From positions 1 through 33,715 of IMG/VR virus record IMGVR_UViG_3300032236_000480: a stretch of 33,715 bases of DNA; one strand, written 5' to 3'. Within the stretch, counting starts at the first letter, position 1, and every line of letters begins with the position of its first letter. Below the pieces are notes generated by a model, which saw only the letters and a program-made list of their open reading frames with translations, was not told where the DNA came from and did not search any database. Below are positions 9,806-16,067 of this stretch, piece after piece. A program made the translations under genes and the position numbers. The stretch comes from a virus.

Positions 9806-11701
9806 ATGAGTTCAAATGAAAAGTATTTTAAAATTAAAAATGGCCTACAGTTTGATGATGGCACTTATGTTACAACGGCCGTTGGCTTCGTAGGAGCCAC
9901 AGGTGCTCAGGGAAATGTTGGCGCAACAGGTAGCGCAGGCCCTACTGGGGCCACAGGGTCGCAAGGCCAGACAGGTGCCACAGGTAGTCAGGGATCGCAG
10001 GGTAATGTTGGTGCGACAGGTGCTCAGGGCATACAAGGAGCCACCGGGACCCAGGGTCCTCAAGGCGCTACTGGACTTGTTGGAGCAACTGGATTAACTG
10101 GAGCCACTGGATCAACAGGTGCTACAGGACCACAAGGTGTGTCCAGTAACATATTCCACTACAAGGCCAATACTACCAATCATTCTACTTCAACATATAC
10201 CAACAATGGCTTTATAGATTGGGATAATGCCACACAGATCAGTTCTGGCAATCTAATGTTTAGTCATTTGACTACTGATGGTATTGATATTGACATTTTC
10301 CTAGCCCTATTAGAAACCAGTCAAAAGATCATCATTCAAGATGAAAATCAAAGCAATAATTATCAATCTTGGCAGATCACATCAACACCTGTTCACAATG
10401 TCAGTGGTGCGGACAGTTGGTGGGTAGTTCCTGTTACATTGTTAGGCAGTGGTGGCACAGGAACCACAGGATTTAGCAACAACAGCCAAGTTATTCTGGC
10501 TTTGGCATCTGGTTCACAGGGTGCTACTGGTGCTACAGGACATCAAGGAGCCACAGGTGTTAGCGTTACTGGAGCAACGGGCGCAACTGGACAGACTGGT
10601 AATCAAGGCGCTACTGGTGTCAAGGGAGATACCGGTAATCAAGGCGCTACAGGTGTCATGGGCCCAAGTGGTAATGATGGTTATATGGGTGCTACTGGTG
10701 CCGCAGGACAACAAGGCGCTACAGGAAGTCAAGGCCCAGCAGGTGCTACGGGCTCACAGGGATCACAAGGAAATCAAGGAGCAACAGGTGTCGCAACAAC
10801 AGGAGCAACTGGATCACAAGGCGCGACAGGCGTTCAAGGTAATGTGGGCGCAACAGGAGCCACTGGAGTTCAAGGAACACAGGGTCTCCAAGGTGCTACG
10901 GGTGTCACAGGAGGAGTTGGTGCGACTGGTTCAGCGGGCTCCGCAGGTAACACGGGTGCGACTGGTGCCTCTGGCCTAGGTTATGCGGCATTAACTTCAA
11001 CTACTACGCGATCTACTGGATCAACAGGAAGTCAAACTTGGACTGTTAACTTAGATGCTAGTCAAAGTGCGTTTATAGCAGGTCAACGAGTACGAATAAC
11101 TCCTACAGCAGGTTCAGGTTATATTGAAGGTAATATTAATTCTTATTCTGGAACTAGTTTAACTGTTAACATTAGTTATTTGGCCAGCACTGGATTAAAT
11201 TATAGTGCTTGGACATTTAGTATAGCAGGAGATTTAGGTTCTACTGGACCTACTGGAGCAACAGGAGCAACAGGAACAGGTAACCCAGGAGCAACGGGTG
11301 CTACTGGATCAGCAGGTGGTGTGGGTGCTACAGGAGCCGCAGGTTCATTTGCCACAGCAGAAACACTATACTCAGGTTGGGGCTCAGTTTCAGCAGGTAC
11401 CTACAAGATTGATGTGTCATCAGGAACTGTTCACAAGATGACCCTAGCCGGTAACTTTGTGTTTGACGGATTCACTACACCAACCACCGGAACCTCAGTT
11501 ACAGTTCTAATGCGTCAAGATGCTACTGGTAGTAGACTATTGTCAACATCAACCAACGCCAACACAGTATGGGCAGGTGGTGTTAAGACCCTGTCAACAG
11601 TGGGTAACTCCAGCGATGTTCTAACTCTGTTCTATCAAGGTGCTACAGGTGGATCAGTTGGTGCTTACATTGCTACACTATCTAGAGGATACACCAGTTA
11701 A
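9806..11701 (+). CDS. Collagen-like tail fibre 3
   Basis: 631 residues. The N-terminal anchor [20 protein letters not shown] is paralogous to that of fibre 2. Collagen blocks lie at about 30-111, 237-390 and 478-514 and are almost uncharged (GATGSQG, GATGVQG). Insert B (112-236) matches fibre 2; insert A (390-477, [10 protein letters not shown] to SAWTFSIAG) matches fibre 1. The C-terminal tip (515-631, [19 protein letters not shown]...) is of a type seen on other phage fibres and differs from the tips of fibres 1 and 2. The stop TAA shares its last A with the next ATG (TAATG), so the LamG-like protein gene is translationally coupled. Confidence 0.8.
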   Translation: MSSNEKYFKIKNGLQFDDGTYVTTAVGFVGATGAQGNVGATGSAGPTGATGSQGQTGATGSQGSQGNVGATGAQGIQGATGTQGPQGATGLVGATGLTGATGSTGATGPQGVSSNIFHYKANTTNHSTSTYTNNGFIDWDNATQISSGNLMFSHLTTDGIDIDIFLALLETSQKIIIQDENQSNNYQSWQITSTPVHNVSGADSWWVVPVTLLGSGGTGTTGFSNNSQVILALASGSQGATGATGHQGATGVSVTGATGATGQTGNQGATGVKGDTGNQGATGVMGPSGNDGYMGATGAAGQQGATGSQGPAGATGSQGSQGNQGATGVATTGATGSQGATGVQGNVGATGATGVQGTQGLQGATGVTGGVGATGSAGSAGNTGATGASGLGYAALTSTTTRSTGSTGSQTWTVNLDASQSAFIAGQRVRITPTAGSGYIEGNINSYSGTSLTVNISYLASTGLNYSAWTFSIAGDLGSTGPTGATGATGTGNPGATGATGSAGGVGATGAAGSFATAETLYSGWGSVSAGTYKIDVSSGTVHKMTLAGNFVFDGFTTPTTGTSVTVLMRQDATGSRLLSTSTNANTVWAGGVKTLSTVGNSSDVLTLFYQGATGGSVGAYIATLSRGYTS

Positions 11702-12444
11702 TGCGTGCCTCACTACAAAGACATTTTAGTCCTGATCCCTTGGTCCTAGACCCCTATTGGAGCAAGGTGGTCTATTACTCTAGATATGAAACAGGTGTTA
11801 CTGAAAACCTAGGCTATGGAGCAACACCCACCCTAAGTTCGGGCACACCTCCAACTCAAAGTAATGTCCAAGCCAAATTTGCCTCAAACAGTATGTTACA
11901 TCCTGCTGGCGGTAACGTTGACACTCGAAGTAACTTAATTTTAGGTGGTGCTAACAACACGGACTATGCTTTTGGCACAGAAGACTTTACTGCTGAATGT
12001 TGGATCTATATTACCAGTATCAGTGATAGCACGTCATCAAACCATAATTATAGTGTTTTGAGTTTTACGCACACAGCAGGTGCTACCAATCGTATTTGGT
12101 TATTACAGTTTAATTCAAGTAATCAATTGTTCAACCATGCCTTCTATGATGGTGCGGCATACAGTCCACCTGCTGTATATTTTGGTTATAACACCTGGAC
12201 TCACATCAGCATTGGTCGTCAAGGCACACAACTCTACAGTAGTGTAAATGGTGTTGTCACAGCAACCAATACCAGTGCGGCCAGCATTGGAACTGCCACA
12301 GGTACACAGATTGGTAATGATTCAAATCAACAAAATAACTATACTGCTTATTATGATGATTTTAGAATCACTAGAGGATTTGCTCGTTATACCAGCAACT
12401 TTACACCTAGTGCAAAGGCATTCCCAACTCCACTCCTGGCATAA
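11701..12444 (+). CDS. LamG / concanavalin A-like lectin-fold protein
   Basis: 247 residues. The core (about 55-240) has the LamG_3-type pattern: FGTEDFTAECWIYI, then WLLQFNSSNQL, a YNTWTHISIGRQGTQLYSSVNG strand pair (given here in part), and YYDDFRITRGFARYTSNFTP near the end. That last motif (YDDFRITRGxARY) is characteristic of LamG-like domains in phage structural proteins. The fold usually binds carbohydrate. It is coupled by TAATG to fibre 3, so it is probably a fibre tip or cap binding host surface glycans. Confidence 0.75.
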   Translation: MRASLQRHFSPDPLVLDPYWSKVVYYSRYETGVTENLGYGATPTLSSGTPPTQSNVQAKFASNSMLHPAGGNVDTRSNLILGGANNTDYAFGTEDFTAECWIYITSISDSTSSNHNYSVLSFTHTAGATNRIWLLQFNSSNQLFNHAFYDGAAYSPPAVYFGYNTWTHISIGRQGTQLYSSVNGVVTATNTSAASIGTATGTQIGNDSNQQNNYTAYYDDFRITRGFARYTSNFTPSAKAFPTPLLA

Positions 12445-12453
12445 GGATCTGTT

Positions 12454-12624
12454 ATGATAGAAATGAACTATACCACTACTAACGCAGACGGTGATTGGCT
12501 TTTTAATCCAATCCAACTGTTAGATGAAACCAAATTAGAATTGATATTAAAGGGTGCCCCTAACATGTTGGACAATGTCAAACAGGGCATCGATGAAGGT
12601 TGGATCGTGGTGTTAGAAATATGA
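12454..12624 (+). CDS. Small protein of unknown function (56 aa)
   Basis: ATG at 12454 follows AAGGATCTGTT. The protein is short, acidic and predicted mostly helical (LLDETKLELILKGAPNMLDN). Its TGA overlaps the next ATG (ATGA at 12621), which supports real translation. No family recognised. It belongs to the string of small genes between the fibres and the terminator at 13.5 kb. Confidence 0.5.
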   Translation: MIEMNYTTTNADGDWLFNPIQLLDETKLELILKGAPNMLDNVKQGIDEGWIVVLEI

Positions 12625-12806
12625 ATCTGCCTACAGTAAAATATATTGATTGGTTAATTGATCATCCCGATGATCTAATCTTTGACCAATTACGCTATAG
12701 CGATTGGATCTTTGATAGACAGCAGTTTCGTCTGGCCTGTCAAGGCCTAATCAATCACTATAGACCAACTGTGAAATATGGAAAAGAACATGCTACCAAC
12801 AACTGA
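12621..12806 (+). CDS. Small protein of unknown function (61 aa)
   Basis: The ATG at 12621 is preferred over the in-frame TTG at 12600 because it forms an ATGA overlap with the previous gene. The protein is rich in Asp, Trp and Tyr (YIDWLIDHPDDLIFDQLRYS). No family recognised. The 3' end overlaps the next gene in another frame. Confidence 0.5.
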   Translation: MNLPTVKYIDWLIDHPDDLIFDQLRYSDWIFDRQQFRLACQGLINHYRPTVKYGKEHATNN

Positions 12807-13032
12807 AAATGAAAAAACAAGCCTAGAAGCACACGTAGACCTATGTGCCCTGCGATACCAAGATTTAGACTCAAGATTGACCAAATTAGAGGCAAAATTA
12901 GACGGAATTGACAAGAAAATTGATCAATTTAAGACGGATATTGCCTGGATGTTAATCAAGGGTGGTGCGAGTATTATCATGCTACTTCTAACTACAATTG
13001 GAACCATTCTTAAGGTTTTGGGGCACTGGTAA
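12778..13032 (+). CDS. Holin-like / XhlA-like coiled-coil membrane protein
   Basis: 84 residues (80 if the ATG at 12790, preceded by GGAAAAGAAC, is used). The first ~55 residues form a charged heptad-like helix (LDSRLTKLEAKLDGIDKKID). One hydrophobic membrane segment follows (about 60-81, IKGGASIIMLLLTTIGTILKVL) with a short cytoplasmic or external end. This layout matches haemolysin XhlA-type proteins, often found beside phage lysis genes. No endolysin gene accompanies it in the window. A role in lysis is an inference from topology. Confidence 0.55.
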   Translation: MEKNMLPTTENEKTSLEAHVDLCALRYQDLDSRLTKLEAKLDGIDKKIDQFKTDIAWMLIKGGASIIMLLLTTIGTILKVLGHW

Positions 13033-13036
13033 TACC

Positions 13037-13042
13037 TAAATA
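13037..13042 (+). promoter_or_regulatory. TAAATAC promoter-like element abutting a start codon
   Basis: CTAAATACTGGC runs directly into the ATG at 13048, 5 nt after the TAAATA core. No Shine-Dalgarno sequence fits between them. If this is a T4-late-type core, the mRNA would begin at or next to the start codon. Confidence 0.4.
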
Positions 13043-13047
13043 CTGGC

Positions 13048-13353
13048 ATGAACAAACATGCCTTAACAGAACATTTAGACCGACTGTGTGATCAATGGAT
13101 CAACACCACTGGTGAGCCCAAAACAGGTGGATCAGGACGCAGAAACAAGCAGAGCATTACAGATGTTGAAGAAGCACCTCTGGGCTATCCACTGATCAAA
13201 AAACTAGCACCTGTGTTCACTCAGTGTGGTGATTGCCACAAGGTCTGTGCGGATCAACGCAGAACAATCAAATTGACTGAACATGGCAAACATATCAAAT
13301 GTTCATGTGGCCTCAAATTTGCTGAAAATTACCAAAAAGGTTGCGTTGAATAG
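13048..13353 (+). CDS. Small cysteine-rich, zinc-ribbon-like protein
   Basis: 101 residues. The N-terminal half is helical and basic (GGSGRRNKQS). The C-terminal half has C60-x2-C63-x3-C67 and C85-x-C87 with neighbouring His 64, 79 and 82, a plausible zinc knuckle or ribbon. Nucleic-acid binding is possible but not shown. The start codon lies 5 nt after a TAAATA element with no ribosome-binding site, suggesting leaderless translation. It is the last gene before the hairpin-rich island. Confidence 0.6.
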   Translation: MNKHALTEHLDRLCDQWINTTGEPKTGGSGRRNKQSITDVEEAPLGYPLIKKLAPVFTQCGDCHKVCADQRRTIKLTEHGKHIKCSCGLKFAENYQKGCVE

Positions 13354-13364
13354 GCAAAGATGTT

Positions 13365-13370
13365 TAAATA
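13365..13370 (+). promoter_or_regulatory. TAAATA element at the start of the hairpin island
   Basis: TTTAAATAATATT lies 11 bp after the stop of the zinc-ribbon-like gene. No open frame of useful size follows before the terminator at 13517, so the product would be an untranslated RNA. Confidence 0.35.
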
Positions 13371-13375
13371 ATATT

Positions 13376-13544
13376 AACGCTTTGAATATATCCTTACTGA
13401 CATTAGGATCTCCTTGAATCGTTACTGTATTTGGTCACGCTCCGCAATGGGGATGTGCTCCAAAATGTCATAGATTGCCTAGTAACTTTTTATAACAAAA
13501 TCCAAATACAGTTGAAGCCCACTTTCTACAGTGGGCTTTTTTTT
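13376..13544 (+). ncRNA. Candidate small structured RNA (about 170 nt)
   Basis: The stretch runs from just after a TAAATA element to a strong terminator and contains only an 8-codon frame. It has a multi-step hairpin at 13430-13464 (TTTGG/CCAAA, CAC/GTG, CTCC/GGGG, loop GCAAT). TGACATT (13398-13404) can pair with AATGTCA (13464-13470), and GTTACT (13421-13426) with AGTAAC (13481-13486). The last two helices cross, so a pseudoknot is possible. No known RNA family was recognised; expression is inferred. Confidence 0.35.
13517..13544 (+). terminator. Strong rho-independent terminator
   Basis: GCCCACT (13517-13523) pairs perfectly with AGTGGGC (13530-13536) around TTCTAC, followed by eight T. 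It is the first of two tandem terminators. Confidence 0.9.
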
Positions 13545-13550
13545 GCCAGT

Positions 13551-13572
13551 TCACTTTACAAGTGATTTTTTT
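13551..13572 (+). terminator. Second tandem rho-independent terminator
   Basis: TCACTT (13551-13556), loop TAC, AAGTGA (13560-13565), then seven T. The stem is weaker than the preceding one. The TTTACA inside it could also act as a -35 box for TAAACT at 13577. Confidence 0.75.
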
Positions 13573-13581
13573 CGTGTAAAC

Positions 13582-13587
13582 TAAATA
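13582..13587 (+). promoter_or_regulatory. TAAATAC promoter-like element after the tandem terminators
   Basis: GTAAACTAAATACATA restarts transcription 10 bp after the second terminator. A sigma-70 reading is also possible: TTTACA (13555-13560), 16-bp spacer, TAAACT (13577-13582). Confidence 0.45.
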
Positions 13588-13606
13588 CATATCACTAGGC
13601 AACATC

Positions 13607-13657
13607 ATGGCACAATTAAATTCTCAATATTCCGTCTCAAAAGCAATCAGTTCATAA
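13607..13657 (+). CDS. Possible 16-residue leader peptide or gene remnant
   Basis: The short frame MAQLNSQYSVSKAISS begins 20 nt after a TAAATAC element; no clear ribosome-binding site is present. Its end lies in a 7-bp inverted repeat, CAATCAG (13644-13650) and CTGATTG (13671-13677). It could be a leader peptide, the first exon of a disrupted gene, or chance. Confidence 0.2.
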   Translation: MAQLNSQYSVSKAISS

Positions 13658-13917
13658 ACGAGGGGTAATCCTGATTGGCGCAATAATTCTACAGTAAGTA
13701 TTCTTGGATAATGTAGATAGCGTGTATGCCCTGTGTAGCCAGCAATGGTTGGAAGTAAGATATAGTCAAACCTCTTCCGGAAAACACACCAAGGACGACC
13801 CCCGGAGAGATTCGGGACACATTCAAAAGAGTTATTGAATGAGTTAAGTCGAGAGCAAATGTAGTGAGCAGATTTTTTATTTGCGGAAACTACATTTGCC
13901 CTCTCTTGACTCTTCAT
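13624..13917 (-). CDS. Possible reverse-strand gene, unknown (97 aa)
   Basis: An open frame on the minus strand starts at 13917, preceded on that strand by AAAAGAGATATT. It is the only candidate minus-strand gene in a non-coding stretch. The C-terminal half looks protein-like (YPRILTVELLRQSGLPLVYE), but no family is recognised. The N-terminal codons fall in a strong inverted repeat (13851-13905), and the same DNA carries a group I intron-like motif on the plus strand. An RNA element is an equally good explanation. Confidence 0.25.
   Translation of the reverse strand: MKSQERANVVSANKKSAHYICSRLNSFNNSFECVPNLSGGRPWCVFRKRFDYILLPTIAGYTGHTRYLHYPRILTVELLRQSGLPLVYELIAFETEY
13757..13809 (+). other. Group I intron-like S element with P9-like hairpin (remnant?)
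   Basis: AAGATATAGTC (13757-13767) is identical to the conserved S element (3' strand of P7) of group I introns, including the T4 td type. A P8-like CCA-GCAA-TGG hairpin lies just upstream. CTCTTCCGG (13772-13780) can pair with CCGGAGAG (13802-13809), in the position of P9. A Q-like AATCCTGA lies at 13667. No R element with GACTA, the partner of S, was found upstream, so this is at best a degenerate or rearranged intron. Confidence 0.25.
13851..13905. repeat. Long inverted repeat (hairpin)
   Basis: GAGAGCAAATGTAGT (13851-13865) is complementary to ACTACATTTGCCCTCTC (13889-13905) apart from a 2-nt bulge, with a 23-nt AT-rich loop. It gives 15 base pairs and would be a stable RNA or cruciform element. 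Confidence 0.7.
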
Positions 13918-13959
13918 AATATCTCTTTTGAATATGTCTCATGAGATATATTAAATGAT

Positions 13960-14020
13960 TGATTCATATTATACAAATAACACTGAAGCGAAGCGGAGGT
14001 GTTATTTTATAATTGAATCA
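13960..14020. repeat. 61-nt extended hairpin
   Basis: TGATTCA-T-ATTATA (13960-13973) pairs with TATAAT-TGAATCA (14008-14020). An inner stem, AATAACAC (13976-13983) with GTGTTATT (13999-14006), extends it to about 21 base pairs with one bulge. The loop is 15 nt. It lies 43 bp upstream of the gene at 14064 and may be a terminator, processing site or leader structure. Confidence 0.7.
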
Positions 14021-14037
14021 GGTCTTGCTAAAGACCT
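14020..14037 (+). other. Small perfect hairpin in the leader of the next gene
   Basis: AGGTCTT, loop GCTA, AAGACCT: a 7-bp stem directly after the 61-nt hairpin and 26 nt before the ATG at 14064. It may control mRNA stability or translation of that gene. Confidence 0.5.
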
Positions 14038-14063
14038 ATTAATTAAAGATTAAGGAGAACTAA

Positions 14064-14363
14064 ATGAAATCAAGTATCGCAAATAAATTAGATTATCTCG
14101 CAAATAGTCATCGCTTAAATGAAACACGAGTCTGGAATTTAATAGATGATCTATTTGATAAACCAAGTGATCTCATAGACACAGTCAATCACTTCATACA
14201 AAATCTAAGTCCTCGTCATCAAGTACCAGGTAAGGAATTTGAAGAACTTATGGGCATAGCACATTGGGTAGATGAGACTGATTTTGCCACAGAGAAACAA
14301 AAACGTGCTGTTGGTATAATTTTGGCATTGTATTGGAATGAACAAGTACCATTTGACTATTGA
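14064..14363 (+). CDS. Unknown helical protein (99 aa)
   Basis: The start is set by AAGGAGAACTAA before ATG, the best ribosome-binding site in the region. The protein looks all-alpha, acidic and soluble (NKLDYLANSHRLNETRVWNL; FEELMGIAHWVDETDF). No motif or family recognised. It is the only gene between the hairpin island and the promoter at 14399, so it has its own leader with two strong hairpins and is probably regulated separately. Confidence 0.65.
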   Translation: MKSSIANKLDYLANSHRLNETRVWNLIDDLFDKPSDLIDTVNHFIQNLSPRHQVPGKEFEELMGIAHWVDETDFATEKQKRAVGIILALYWNEQVPFDY

Positions 14364-14398
14364 ACAAATTACCTCTTTTAATACCAATATTTGCTGTG

Positions 14399-14410
14399 TA
14401 TAATAAATAC
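14399..14410 (+). promoter_or_regulatory. TATAATAAATAC promoter
   Basis: The 17-bp TGTATAATAAATACATG (14397-14413) is identical to the promoter at 18200-18216. It contains a perfect TATAAT -10 box (14399-14404) and an overlapping TAAATA. A -35 match is poor (TTTTAA at 14376). It drives the accessory operon that runs to 18075. Confidence 0.6.
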
Positions 14411-14430
14411 ATGACAGGAGATATAAAGAT

Positions 14431-14856
14431 ATGAGTGCGTATAAACATTACCTATTCAAACGTTGGAAGAACATGCTAGATGGCTGTCACAATCCCAATG
14501 TCAATGCTTGGGCCAGTAATGGTCGTCATGGAGTCAAGGTATGCCGTCGTTGGTATAACTTTTGGTCCTATGTAGAAGATATAGAATCTACACTGGGCAT
14601 ACCCATTGGTGATCGTAACAAGTTGGGTCGAGTCAATCGCAATAAGAATTGGCAACTGGACAATGTACGTTGGATGACCACTACTGAATTGGCCAGAACA
14701 CGTATTGACAACACCTTATTCAAATACAAGCGTTCATGGTATACTATTCCAGAACTGGCTGAGATATCAGGTGTTAACAAGGCCTGCTTATTCAGTAGAC
14801 TGTATGAATATGGATGGACAGTTGAAGAGGCTGTCACTGGAGTAAGACATGGCTAA
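14431..14856 (+). CDS. Degenerate HNH-like DNA-binding protein 1
   Basis: 141 residues. The opening RWKNMLDGCHNPN...HGVKVCRRWYNFWSYVED and the later GRVNRNKNWQLDNVRWMTTTE follow the phage HNH pattern 'RWxxMxxRCxNPxxxxYxxYGGRGIxVCxxW...LDRIDNDGNYxPENCRWAT'. The canonical LDRIDN acidic/His core is replaced by LGRVNR, so catalysis is doubtful. The C-terminus (105-141) adds a helix-turn-helix-like part (TIPELAEISGVNKACLFSRL) as in NUMOD-type modules. Likely a site-specific DNA-binding protein or decayed homing nuclease. The start follows GGAGATATAAAGAT. Confidence 0.6.
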   Translation: MSAYKHYLFKRWKNMLDGCHNPNVNAWASNGRHGVKVCRRWYNFWSYVEDIESTLGIPIGDRNKLGRVNRNKNWQLDNVRWMTTTELARTRIDNTLFKYKRSWYTIPELAEISGVNKACLFSRLYEYGWTVEEAVTGVRHG

Positions 14857-15256
14857 TAAAGGAGAAAGACTGGGACCTCGTCCAGACACTTGGGTCTATC
14901 CAGGTGATCGTGCCGCCAGTGACAAACATCGTGCTTGGTCACGTGCCAAGGCACAGGCCAACTTTCGTAAAGAAGAATGGTTGCTTGAAGAACAGTATTG
15001 GATGAATGATCTATGGCCTGAACACCTATGGAAGCGTCGTGGTCGCAGTTCAGATGGCTTGGGTATCACACGCTGGGATAGAGAAAAGGCATGGACACCA
15101 GAGAATACATTCATTGTCACACGTCGCGGACATGTAGCATGGGCACATTCGCCGGATCATGCTACACTAGAAGAAATTGAACCAGGAGTGTGGGACATAT
15201 CAGGTGAAAGTCTATTGAAATATCATTATGGCCTAAAATGGAGAAAGAAGAAATGA
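14849..15256 (+). CDS. Degenerate HNH-like protein 2
   Basis: 135 residues, overlapping the previous gene by 8 nt, with GGAGT upstream of its ATG. The layout is related to its neighbour: KHRAWSRAKAQANFRKEEW near the start and GITRWDREKAWTPENTFIVTRR in the middle, which aligns with the 'LDRIDNDGNYxPENCRW' part of HNH-like phage proteins. ITRWDREKAW keeps the acidic residue but lacks the typical His. It is basic and Trp-rich. Probably a DNA-binding or inactive HNH relative; the tandem arrangement suggests duplication and divergence. Confidence 0.5.
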   Translation: MANKGERLGPRPDTWVYPGDRAASDKHRAWSRAKAQANFRKEEWLLEEQYWMNDLWPEHLWKRRGRSSDGLGITRWDREKAWTPENTFIVTRRGHVAWAHSPDHATLEEIEPGVWDISGESLLKYHYGLKWRKKK

Positions 15257-15639
15257 AACGAGTTATCAAATTTATACCCAAGACAACCAATGCCAATACC
15301 AACTACAGAGAAGTGTCAATTGAGGACATGGCCTTTATACAGGAGCAGATGATCCGTTGGCTAGCAGTCATGGGTGAAAAGGGCATCAGCAGAGATGAGG
15401 ATGACAAATGGGTCAACACACAATGGTGGCACAAACGTACTTCAACTCTGCCCAAGAGCAAAACAGGTGAAAATACACCATGTAGTTTCACAGCGGGCAT
15501 GTTGAACAACTTCATGTTTGGTAATCAGCGTGATCTTACAGAAAAGCAAATGGACGCACTTACTAACATCAGTCACATTATGGGTGCGGCTTTTGAATCC
15601 TGTACAGAACTGGCATTTCAAATAGGTTTTGACCATTGA
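15253..15639 (+). CDS. Unknown protein (128 aa)
   Basis: The ATG at 15253 is preferred over 15238 because it makes an ATGA overlap with the previous stop and is preceded by GGAGAAAGAAG. Residues mix basic N-terminal strands (MKRVIKFIPKTTN) with helical regions and a Trp-rich stretch (WVNTQWWHKRTS). No family recognised. Encoded in the accessory operon after the HNH-like pair. Confidence 0.6.
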   Translation: MKRVIKFIPKTTNANTNYREVSIEDMAFIQEQMIRWLAVMGEKGISRDEDDKWVNTQWWHKRTSTLPKSKTGENTPCSFTAGMLNNFMFGNQRDLTEKQMDALTNISHIMGAAFESCTELAFQIGFDH

Positions 15640-15654
15640 TAGTTTAGTGCTAGT

Positions 15655-15660
15655 TAAATA
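15655..15660 (+). promoter_or_regulatory. TAAATAC element abutting a start codon
   Basis: GTTAAATACTCA runs directly into the ATG at 15665, with 4 nt between the TAAATA core and ATG. A TTGACC sits at 15629 but the spacing (20) is long for sigma-70. Confidence 0.4.
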
Positions 15661-15664
15661 CTCA

Positions 15665-15928
15665 ATGAAATACTACAACGCACCTGATTACGATCCAATC
15701 AAAAAATTGGAAGAGTTGATAACCAATACCAATAACAATACACATAATATCAACACGCTAGTAACCAGTGCTAACAACAATCAAAATGCTGTGGCCCTAC
15801 TGAACCAACAGGTATTGAATTTGACCAATATCATACAGGTCTTAGACAAGCGTATCAGCATGTTGGAAACCAGTAGATTAAGGGAGATAGAAAATGCCAG
15901 TACATCGCGCAACATCGAAGTCAGGTAA
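15665..15928 (+). CDS. Asn-rich coiled-coil protein, possibly leaderless
   Basis: The ATG at 15665 is chosen over upstream TTG/ATG-like codons because the sequence before it is promoter-like rather than coding. 87 residues: an N-terminal NAPDYDPIKKLEELI, then a long Asn/Thr-rich helix and leucine heptads (VALLNQQVLNLTNIIQVLDK). Trimeric or dimeric coiled coil likely; function unknown. It overlaps the next small gene by 35 nt. Confidence 0.55.
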   Translation: MKYYNAPDYDPIKKLEELITNTNNNTHNINTLVTSANNNQNAVALLNQQVLNLTNIIQVLDKRISMLETSRLREIENASTSRNIEVR

Positions 15929-16067
15929 ATCAGGATACCAATGGGGTAGCCATGGTAAGGTCTACACAGGACCCGGAGCACAGGCCAAAGCCGCCGCACA
16001 GGGTCGTGCCGCACATGCCGCAGGCTACAAAAGCATGAACACACATCAAAAAGGCAGAGGAAAATAA
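15894..16067 (+). CDS. Small basic Gly/Ala-rich protein (57 aa)
   Basis: ATG at 15894 is preceded by GGGAGATAGAAA. The protein is very basic and rich in Gly, Ala, His and Gln, with a KSGYQWGSHGKVYTG opening and repeated AAAQGRAAHAAGYK. It resembles small DNA- or RNA-associating phage proteins only in composition. Its stop shares an A with the next ATG (TAATG). Function unknown. Confidence 0.6.
   Translation: MPVHRATSKSGKSGYQWGSHGKVYTGPGAQAKAAAQGRAAHAAGYKSMNTHQKGRGK

Noticed and set aside
6195-11340. Repetitive DNA in the fibre genes as a possible CRISPR array or minisatellite
   Set aside because: The repeats are 9-nt Gly-X-Y codon units in frame, with variable wobble bases and no spacers; they encode collagen-like protein.
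6045-12444. Diversity-generating retroelement acting on the fibre or LamG-like genes
   Set aside because: No reverse transcriptase gene and no template/variable repeat pair with adenine-specific differences was seen.
12600-12620. TTG start at 12600 for the small gene ending at 12806
   Set aside because: The ATG at 12621 gives an ATGA overlap with the preceding gene, and the extra residues would duplicate coding of that gene in another frame.
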